This document shows positions 58,310 through 64,000 of a DNA stretch of 64,000 bases, piece after piece. Within the stretch, counting starts at the first letter, position 1, and every line of letters starts with the position of its first letter. Origin of the DNA: VRUE01 sp963770315. Its GTDB lineage: Bacteria > Actinomycetota > Thermoleophilia > Solirubrobacterales > 70-9. The stretch covers positions 1,426,001 through 1,490,000 of the forward strand of contig CAVYPC010000002.1 in assembly GCA_963770315.1 (NCBI GenBank). Direction: 5' to 3'. The position numbers were made by a program, and so were the translations under genes. A model generated the notes under the pieces. That model had not been told where the DNA came from, searched no databases, and was given only the letters and a program-made list of their open reading frames with translations.

Positions 58310-58420
58310 CTATCGCGCGCGGCGCAACAGGCCCCTGCGCACCGCCACGGCGAAGTCGATCGCGAAGGCCAACCCCCGCCCGAGCGAGCCGGTCACGAAC
58401 CAGGCCCCGAGCCTATTCAT
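58310..58420 (-). CDS. Possible 36-residue basic amphipathic protein
   Basis: ATG 58418-58420 overlaps the ctaG stop (ATGAATAG), followed by 36 codons: MNRLGAWFVTGSLGRGLAF, a short hydrophobic stretch (AIDFAVAV), then Arg/Leu-rich RRGLLRR. It fills most of the gap between ctaG and tig. The stop/start overlap and the hydrophobic-basic pattern argue for a real gene; no homologue is recognised. Confidence 0.45.
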   Translation of the reverse strand: MNRLGAWFVTGSLGRGLAFAIDFAVAVRRGLLRRAR

Positions 58421-59309
58421 CGCGCGCACCGGTCAGTCGCTCCTCCAGCAGCGCCCCGTGACCGGCGGCGACGGCGCGCTGGGCGCGGCGCTCGTCGAGC
58501 TCGACCCCGCGCTCGCGGGCGAGGTCGAGCAGGTTCTGCTTTTCCGTCCCTTCGCGGGCGACCTCGAAGAAGACCCAGGCGAGGACGCCGAGCGCGAGGA
58601 AGGTTCCCTCGACCATCATGATCACGCCGGCGGTGCTCTGGTCGGCGATCGGCGAGATCCCCCAGTAGCGCTCGCCCGGAGCGTAGATCGGGTAGAGCAC
58701 CGACCCCGACCACATCAGCACGTTGCCGAGGATCGCGCCGGTGAAGCGGACCGCGATCACGTAGCCGACCTTCCAACCGGCGCTGAACCACTGCGGCTTG
58801 GGCAGCGGACCGAAGATCGGCATCCACATCAGGCAGCCGAAGAAGAGGAAGGTGGTGTGCTCGAGCGCGTGGATCGGCGCCGTGCCGTAGGCGTCCTGGT
58901 AGATCGACGGGATGTGCCAGAAGAAGAGGTTGACCGCCCACAACGGGAAAGCCACCGCCGGGTGGGTGAGGATCTGCAGGCGGTTGAAGGCACGGACCGC
59001 GAGGATCGGCTGCAGCAGCGAGCGGGTCAGCCCAAGGACGAGCAGCAGCGAGGCGATGTCGCCGATCAGCAGGTGCTCCCCCATATGGGCGAGCACGAGC
59101 TCGTCGGAGATGTGGCCGACCGGGCTGAAGAGCGCGATCGAGATCGTCGCCAGGCCGGCGCCGAAGCAGAGCTGGCGCCAGAGCGGCACCCGGCGCCCGT
59201 CCCAGGAGAGGACCATCACGCGATGCCAGTAGAGAACGCCCGAGACGGTGATCGGGATCACCTCGATCGGCACGAAGGCGCCGGCCACGTGGGCAAGGGG
59301 GAGGCTCAC
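58413..59309 (-). CDS. Cytochrome c oxidase assembly protein, CtaG (caa3) family
   Basis: A 298-residue protein with about seven membrane segments, required in Bacillus for copper-centre assembly of caa3 oxidase. Family features: HMGEHLLIGDIASLLLVLGL, WAVNLFFWHIPSIYQ, HALEHTTFLFFGCLMW. Conserved His lie near membrane faces and fit a copper role. The C-terminal about 60 residues are a charged cytoplasmic tail. GTG 59307-59309 is preferred, and GGAGG lies 14 bases upstream. It is divergent from the GH15 gene with only 20 bases between the start codons. Confidence 0.88.
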   Translation of the reverse strand: MSLPLAHVAGAFVPIEVIPITVSGVLYWHRVMVLSWDGRRVPLWRQLCFGAGLATISIALFSPVGHISDELVLAHMGEHLLIGDIASLLLVLGLTRSLLQPILAVRAFNRLQILTHPAVAFPLWAVNLFFWHIPSIYQDAYGTAPIHALEHTTFLFFGCLMWMPIFGPLPKPQWFSAGWKVGYVIAVRFTGAILGNVLMWSGSVLYPIYAPGERYWGISPIADQSTAGVIMMVEGTFLALGVLAWVFFEVAREGTEKQNLLDLARERGVELDERRAQRAVAAGHGALLEERLTGARDE

Positions 59310-59329
59310 GGTGGTAGCTTGGCACCTCC

Positions 59330-61225
59330 GTGAGCGCCGGTCCAAACCGCTTCCCGCCGATCGGCAGCTACGGCTTCCTCTCGGACTGCCACACCAGCGC
59401 CCTCGTCTCCTACGACGGCTCGGTCGAGTGGCTCTGCCTGCCGCGCTTCGACTCCGCCAGCACCTTCGCCGCCTTGCTCGACCGCAGCGCCGGTCACCTC
59501 AGGCTGGCGCCGCGCGGCGTCATCGTCCCGATCAGCCGCCGCTACGAGCCGGGGACGCTGGTGATCGAGACGACCTGGGTGACCGACACCGGCTGGGTCG
59601 TGGTCCACGACGCGCTGACGATCGGCGACTGGGTCGAGCAGGCGGGTCCCGGCTCGCGCCCGCGGACCGAACACGAGTCCGACCACTCGCTGCTGCGGAC
59701 GATGACCTGCATCGACGGCGAGGTAGAGATGGAGATGGAGTGCCTGCCGCGCTTCGCCTACGGCGCCGAGGCCGCGTCCTGGAGCGGCGGCGAGCTGGGC
59801 GAAGCGACCGCGGTCGGCGGCGACGGCATCGAGCTGTGCCTGACCAGCGACATGGAGCTGGCGATCGAGGGCGGCGCCGCTCGCGGCAGCGTGAGGCTGC
59901 GCGAGAACGAGACCGCCTTCTGCGCGCTGACCTGGGGGGAAAACGACCTGGGCGGCCCGCGCAGCGCCCCCGAGGCTCTGGAGCGGCTCGACTCGACCGA
60001 AGACTTCTGGCGCAAGTGGCTGCGCGACGGCGACTTCCCCGATCACCCCTGGCGCATCCACCTGCAGCGCTCCGCGCTGGTGCTGAAGGGGCTCACCTAC
60101 GCGCCGACCGGGGCGATTCTCGCCGCGCCGACTACCTCCCTCCCCGAGACCCCCGGCGGCGAACGCAACTGGGACTACCGCTTCAGCTGGATCCGCGACT
60201 CGACCTTCACCCTCTGGGCCCTGCACACGCTCGGCTTCGACCAGGAGGCGCGCGACTTCATGCGCTTCGTCCTCGACGTCTGCCGCGAAGACCCGCACCT
60301 GCAGATCATGTATGGGATCGGCGGCGAGCGGGAGCTGACCGAGAGCACCCTCGAGCACCTCGACGGCTACGGCGGGGCACGCCCGGTGCGGATCGGCAAC
60401 GGCGCTTTCGACCAGCGCCAGAACGACGTCTGGGGGGCGCTGCTGGACTCGATCTACCTGCACGAAAAAGCGCTGCGCGGCTCGGGCACGCCGGCCGACC
60501 GCAAACTGATCCGCGAACAGGTCGAAGCGGCGATCGAGGCCTGGCCCCATCCCGACCAGGGGATCTGGGAGTCGCGCGGCGAGCCCCAGCACTACGTCTC
60601 ATCCAAGTTGATGATCTGGGTCGCCGTCGACCGCGGCGCCCGGCTCGCCCGCGGCATCGGCTTCGAGGAGGTCGCCGAGGAGTGGGAGGACACCGCGGCG
60701 CGGATCCGCGAGGAGATCCTCGAGCGCGGCGTCCGCGACGGGATCTTCCGCCAGCACTACGAGACCGACGCGCTCGACGCCTCGACCCTGCTGATCCCGC
60801 TGCTCCGCTTCCTCCCCCCCGACGACCCGCGGGTCTGCGCCACCGTGGATGCGATCGCCGACGGGCTGACCGAGCACGGCCTCGTCCTCCGCTACAAGGT
60901 GGACGAGACCGACGACGGCCTCAGCGGCGAGGAGGGAACCTTCCTGATCTGCTCCTTCTGGCTGGTCTCGGCGCTCTCGGAGATCGGCGAGCCGGCGCGG
61001 GCGCGGGAGCTCTGCGAGCGGTTGCTCGAGGCGGCCGGCTGGCTCGACCTCTACGCCGAGGAGCTCGAGGCCCGCAGCGGCCGCCACCTCGGCAACTTCC
61101 CCCAGGCCTTCACCCACCTGGCACTGATCAACGCCGTCTCCCACGTGATCGCCGACGAGCAGCGCGAAGACGGCGGCGTAACGGCGGTGTTCAGCGAGAT
61201 GGGCGGCGTCCGCCACGAGGCCTGA
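59330..61225 (+). CDS. Glycoside hydrolase family 15 protein (glucoamylase/trehalase-like)
   Basis: 631 residues. The N-terminal beta-sandwich starts FPPIGSYGFLSDCHTSALVS. The (alpha/alpha)6 catalytic barrel has RNWDYRFSWIRDSTFTLWAL, FDQRQNDVWGALLDSIYLHE, QGIWESRGEPQHYVSSKLM and GNFPQAFTHLALINA. The WE and QAFTHLALIN regions hold the general acid and base. Actinobacterial proteins of this type are often trehalases or isomaltodextrin-cleaving enzymes; no signal peptide, so cytoplasmic. GTG 59330 is the start. The C-terminus is normal. Confidence 0.93.
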   Translation: MSAGPNRFPPIGSYGFLSDCHTSALVSYDGSVEWLCLPRFDSASTFAALLDRSAGHLRLAPRGVIVPISRRYEPGTLVIETTWVTDTGWVVVHDALTIGDWVEQAGPGSRPRTEHESDHSLLRTMTCIDGEVEMEMECLPRFAYGAEAASWSGGELGEATAVGGDGIELCLTSDMELAIEGGAARGSVRLRENETAFCALTWGENDLGGPRSAPEALERLDSTEDFWRKWLRDGDFPDHPWRIHLQRSALVLKGLTYAPTGAILAAPTTSLPETPGGERNWDYRFSWIRDSTFTLWALHTLGFDQEARDFMRFVLDVCREDPHLQIMYGIGGERELTESTLEHLDGYGGARPVRIGNGAFDQRQNDVWGALLDSIYLHEKALRGSGTPADRKLIREQVEAAIEAWPHPDQGIWESRGEPQHYVSSKLMIWVAVDRGARLARGIGFEEVAEEWEDTAARIREEILERGVRDGIFRQHYETDALDASTLLIPLLRFLPPDDPRVCATVDAIADGLTEHGLVLRYKVDETDDGLSGEEGTFLICSFWLVSALSEIGEPARARELCERLLEAAGWLDLYAEELEARSGRHLGNFPQAFTHLALINAVSHVIADEQREDGGVTAVFSEMGGVRHEA

Positions 61226-61281
61226 TTCCCCGGGGCTCCGCGCAGACGAGAAGCTTTCAGACAAAACAATTCGCTTCCCTC

Positions 61282-61287
61282 TATATT
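61282..61287 (+). promoter_or_regulatory. Candidate -10 element (TATATT) of the winged-helix gene
   Basis: TATATT lies 12 bases before the ATG at 61299, in a short A/T-rich stretch after the GH15 stop. No convincing -35 at 16-18 bases; TTTCAG is the nearest. The leader would be only a few bases long. Confidence 0.4.
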
Positions 61288-61298
61288 GCTTTCCTCGT

Positions 61299-61613
61299 AT
61301 GGCAGGGTCCGAGGACGGCGGGAAGCGCCGCGACAAGAAAGATCACTATCGCCGCGCGGCGATCATGCATCCGCTGCGGCGGCGAATCCTGCGCCTGCTG
61401 TCCCCCGACGGCGAAGCCGGCGCGGCTGAGATCGCGGCGGAGCTGGACGAGGAGCCGGGCAGGATCTCCTACCACCTGCGCGTGCTCGTCAGGCGCGGCG
61501 TGCTGCGGGAGATCGCGAAGGGGCAAGCGGGGCCGGCCCGCTACCGCTGGTCGCCCCGAGCGCAGTGGGCGCGGAAAATGCTCGACGAGAAAGACGCCCG
61601 AGGGCCCGCCTAG
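61299..61613 (+). CDS. ArsR-like winged-helix transcriptional regulator
   Basis: 104 residues. MHPLRRRILRLLSPDGEAGA, AEIAAELDEEPGRISYHLRV and LVRRGVLREIAKGQAGPARY form a complete winged helix: H1, the helix-turn-helix with the recognition helix RISYHLRVL, and the wing. There are no metal-site Cys residues, so it is not a classic metal sensor. Its stop codon lies within a perfect GGCCCGCC/GGCGGGCC palindrome. Confidence 0.82.
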   Translation: MAGSEDGGKRRDKKDHYRRAAIMHPLRRRILRLLSPDGEAGAAEIAAELDEEPGRISYHLRVLVRRGVLREIAKGQAGPARYRWSPRAQWARKMLDEKDARGPA

Positions 61614-61620
61614 GCGGGCC
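61603..61620. terminator. Palindrome GGCCCGCC-TA-GGCGGGCC over a stop codon
   Basis: A perfect 8-bp inverted repeat with a two-base centre; the TAG stop of the winged-helix gene is in the middle. There is no T tract after it, so its role as a terminator is uncertain. Confidence 0.4.
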
Positions 61621-61673
61621 GAGGGGGGAGAGATTGGCGGCCGGCGCCCTTAGGTAGTGGAGCAGTGGAGGAG

Positions 61674-61934
61674 ATGAACGAAATCCGAAGCCCGATCGAG
61701 GAGGACACCGCCCTCCAGGCGGCCGTCCTACGGCAGTTGCTTGCCCTGCACCCGATCCAGCTCACGCTCGGCGAGCTGCAGCGGGAGATCGCCGGCGAGC
61801 CCAAGGACTTCGCCCTGACGGACGCGGTCGAGCGCGCCGTGCGCGATCTCGCCGCCGCCGGCCTCGTGCACCGCAGCGGCGACCTCGCGCTCCCCAGCCG
61901 CGCCGCCCTGCGCTTCGAGGAGCTGCTCGGCTGA
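61674..61934 (+). CDS. Small winged-helix-like protein
   Basis: 86 residues from ATG 61674 (GTG 61665 is an alternative). QLLALHPIQLTLGELQREIA, ALTDAVERAVRDLAAAGLVH and RSGDLALPSRAALRFEELL fit a three-helix plus wing DNA-binding fold, similar to small regulators common in this lineage. It lies 60 bases after the ArsR-like gene and is convergent with the hydrolase gene. Confidence 0.65.
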   Translation: MNEIRSPIEEDTALQAAVLRQLLALHPIQLTLGELQREIAGEPKDFALTDAVERAVRDLAAAGLVHRSGDLALPSRAALRFEELLG

Positions 61935-61942
61935 ACCCTGGG

Positions 61943-62740
61943 TCAGCCGGTGGCCGGCTCGCCCACCGGCTCGAGGAAGCGCTCGATCGCGCCGGCCGTC
62001 TCCTCCGGCGACTCCCAGAAGACGTTGTGCCCGTTGGGCACCTCGACCTTGGTCAGCAGATCGCCGAGCTCGTCCACGTATCGCTGCTGCTGGCGAGTGG
62101 TGTCGAACAGCGGTTTCTCGGACATGACGAGGAGGGTGGCGACCCGGGCGATGGGGGGCATCGGCAACGTCATCTCGCTCCATGCCACCACCACGGCGCT
62201 GGGGCAGACGCTGAAGCGGAAGCGGCCGTCCGGCCCCTTCCGCACGTCGTCCTTCACCCACGCCGCGACGACCTCGCGCGGGGAAGCGACTATCGCTTCG
62301 TTGGAGAGGAGGGCGTTGATGGCGCCGTCCGCGGTGGCGAAGCTCCAATCGAGGCGTTCTATCTCGGCGCTCCGCAGCGCCCTCTCCGGCGGCACTTCCA
62401 CGCCTGGATCGAGCAGGACGAGGCTCCGCGTACGATCCGCCGCCTCGGCCGCGAGGGCCGCCGCAACCGATCCACCGAAGCTGTGCCCGACCCAGACGGC
62501 GCGCTCGACCCCCTCCGCGTCGAGCGTCTCCAGCACATCCGCGACGTGGGTCGCGATATTCCAGGGCGGCGCGTTGCCCGAGTCGCCGTGCCCGCGCAGA
62601 TCGACGGCGAGTACGGAATGGCCCTGCGCGGCCAGCCTCTCCCCCATGCTCGCGAACACACTGCCGTTCAGGGTCACGCCGTGAATGCAAACAACACTGT
62701 CAGCACTTGGCGTACCCCACTTGCGAGTCTTTAGCACCAT
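61943..62740 (-). CDS. Alpha/beta hydrolase
   Basis: 265 residues. CIHGVTLNGSVFASMGERLA holds the oxyanion HG, VGHSFGGSVAAAL the nucleophile Ser, and NGHNVFWESP the catalytic His. The cap domain (about residues 125-190) is short. It follows the polyketide synthase gene by 24 bases on the same strand, so it may act on the product (ester hydrolysis, cyclisation) or as an editing thioesterase, though it is of the general hydrolase type rather than a type II thioesterase. Confidence 0.85.
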   Translation of the reverse strand: MVLKTRKWGTPSADSVVCIHGVTLNGSVFASMGERLAAQGHSVLAVDLRGHGDSGNAPPWNIATHVADVLETLDAEGVERAVWVGHSFGGSVAAALAAEAADRTRSLVLLDPGVEVPPERALRSAEIERLDWSFATADGAINALLSNEAIVASPREVVAAWVKDDVRKGPDGRFRFSVCPSAVVVAWSEMTLPMPPIARVATLLVMSEKPLFDTTRQQQRYVDELGDLLTKVEVPNGHNVFWESPEETAGAIERFLEPVGEPATG

Positions 62741-62764
62741 CCCGAAAGCTCCTATCTGATCGAT

Positions 62765-64000
62765 CTACGGATTACCTGCTGAGTCCAGAAAGTCTCGAAC
62801 CGCCTGCGCCGTGGTGCTCGCCTGGTCCGTCATCATCGTGAAGTGATCTCCCGGTACCTCGATGACCGGCAGGGAGCTCCAGAAGGCGTCCTCTTGCCCG
62901 AGAGCGTGTGTCGCCTCCATGCCCTCGGCCAGCTCCCTGGCTCGAATCGTCACGATGGGCGTGGCGAGCTCCTCCGGCCGCCATTCGGCGAGCAGCTCGA
63001 AGTAGGCCATCGACGCCGTCAGGCGGGAATCGTCGAGGGGCACCGCCGCGTGATCGGTCCCACGCAGGCTGTTCAGGAGGATCGGGTCCAGCCACTGCGA
63101 GGAATCGGGCAGGAGGAACGGCGGGTCGATCAGCACGACCGCCACCAGCGAGGCTCCCCTGCCCTCGAGGTGACCGGCGACCCTATGGGTGATCCAGCCA
63201 CCGGACGAGTAACCGACGAGCGCAAACGGATCGTCGAGGCCGTAGCTGAGGATTGCCTCGGCCTGCACCTCCGCGGCGATCTCGAGGGTGCTCGGAAGCA
63301 TCTCCCCCTCGAGAAAGCCCGGGTGGGGAGCGACGCGAACAGCTCGTTCTCCCCGGAATCCATGCGCGAACCTCATGTATTCCTGCGGACCGGATGTTGC
63401 GACCACCGCCGGGAGCATGAGCAAGCTGGGAGCCTCCGGGCCCTCGGCGAGATTGACCGCGCCTGGAGAGCGGTCCGCTGCCGGCGGTGACTCGAAGGTC
63501 GCTCGAAGGCGCGATCCCATCGCGATCAGCTCCCTGAACTCCCCCAGCTTTCCCTGCCGGTCCGCTCCCTCGAGCAACGACAGGAGAGTCCCCTCCCCCG
63601 GTCCGTCGGAGGAGGACGACCGATCGGTCGTGGAGTCGAGCTCACTCGCCAGGAAGGTGGCGAGCTGGGCCGACGTCGGGTAGTCGAAGACGAGGGTCGC
63701 CGGCAAGGTCATGCCGGTCGCCATCGCGAGCCGGTTGCGCAGTTCGACCACGGCCAAGGAGTCGAAGCCGATGTCCTGCAGGGCATCGGCAGGTTCGATC
63801 GCTCCCGCGGACTCATGGCCCAGCACCGCGGCGACCTGAGATCGAACGAGGTCGAGCACGGCTGGCTCGCGCTCCTCGATCGGGAGGGCGACGAGGTGCT
63901 CCCGCAGCGCCGCCGATGCCGCGGCGGCGCGGCGGCGCGGCGCGCGGACGAGCCCGCTCAGGATTGGCGGAAGGGAGCCGATCGAGGCAAGCGACCTGAG
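62765..64000 (-). CDS. Type I modular polyketide synthase, terminal module (partial, N-terminus off the edge)
   Basis: The visible last 411 residues begin with the end of a ketoreductase domain and linker (LASIGSLPPILSGLVRAPRR, then LREHLVALPIEEREPAVLDL). The acyl carrier domain follows, with the phosphopantetheine Ser in DIGFDSLAVVELRNRL, then a Ser-rich linker. The thioesterase has ALVGYSSGGWITHRVAGHLE (nucleophile Ser) and the His in EVPGDHFTMMT. This is the chain-release end of an assembly line, so a whole biosynthetic cluster probably lies to the right. The product cannot be told. Confidence 0.93.
   Translation of the reverse strand, partial: LRSLASIGSLPPILSGLVRAPRRRAAAASAALREHLVALPIEEREPAVLDLVRSQVAAVLGHESAGAIEPADALQDIGFDSLAVVELRNRLAMATGMTLPATLVFDYPTSAQLATFLASELDSTTDRSSSSDGPGEGTLLSLLEGADRQGKLGEFRELIAMGSRLRATFESPPAADRSPGAVNLAEGPEAPSLLMLPAVVATSGPQEYMRFAHGFRGERAVRVAPHPGFLEGEMLPSTLEIAAEVQAEAILSYGLDDPFALVGYSSGGWITHRVAGHLEGRGASLVAVVLIDPPFLLPDSSQWLDPILLNSLRGTDHAAVPLDDSRLTASMAYFELLAEWRPEELATPIVTIRARELAEGMEATHALGQEDAFWSSLPVIEVPGDHFTMMTDQASTTAQAVRDFLDSAGNP

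Overview
The window is high-GC DNA densely packed with genes, nearly all on the minus strand. Protein style and gene order point to an actinobacterium, most likely of the class Thermoleophilia (Solirubrobacterales-like). That placement is inferred from gene order, winged-helix paralogues and rod-shape genes; no rRNA is present to confirm it.

The backbone, read right to left (the direction of transcription), is one long housekeeping block: tig, clpP, clpX, valS, folC, a small membrane protein, a zinc-ribbon protein, ndk, maf, mreB, mreC, mreD, mrdA, rodA, rne, rplU, rpmA, obg, proB, proA, nadD, rsfS, leuS, comEA, comEC, holA, rpsT, lepA. It covers protein quality control, tRNA charging, cell-wall elongation, ribosome assembly, proline and NAD synthesis and DNA uptake. 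A two-gene MaoC dehydratase pair lies downstream of lepA at the left edge.

Accessory genes interrupt the block. (1) Between rpsT and lepA: murJ and a polytopic glycosyltransferase-like protein. (2) Between leuS and rsfS, about 14.3-22.0 kb: a SpoIIM-like protein, a tiny His-rich secreted protein, winged-helix proteins (one a frameshifted tandem duplicate), VapBC, a secreted RTX-like repeat protein, a membrane-anchored hydrolase, and an endonuclease gene of the group I intron type that runs into tRNA-Ala and has a perfect LexA-type box on its start codon. (3) Between proA and proB: a 1285-residue cyclase/ATPase/TPR/SCP2 fusion with a 16-bp inverted repeat around its start codon. (4) Between proB and obg: an isocitrate-lyase-like enzyme, a hydrolase-cyclase fusion, a LuxR-type ATPase regulator and an amidohydrolase. 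(5) Between clpP and clpX: an M23 peptidase, a heptad-repeat coiled coil and an acetyltransferase.

Right of tig lie CtaG, a GH15 glycosidase, two small winged-helix proteins, a hydrolase and, at the edge, the last module (KR end, ACP, thioesterase) of a modular type I polyketide synthase.

The most unusual non-coding content is a set of long, near-perfect intergenic inverted repeats just after the stop codons of rpmA, obg, ndk and clpX. Three copies (one after rpmA, two after clpX) share a conserved core, while their arms differ in sequence yet stay self-complementary. Two apparent frameshifts (mreB at a G7 run, and the tandem winged-helix gene) may be sequencing errors or real lesions.
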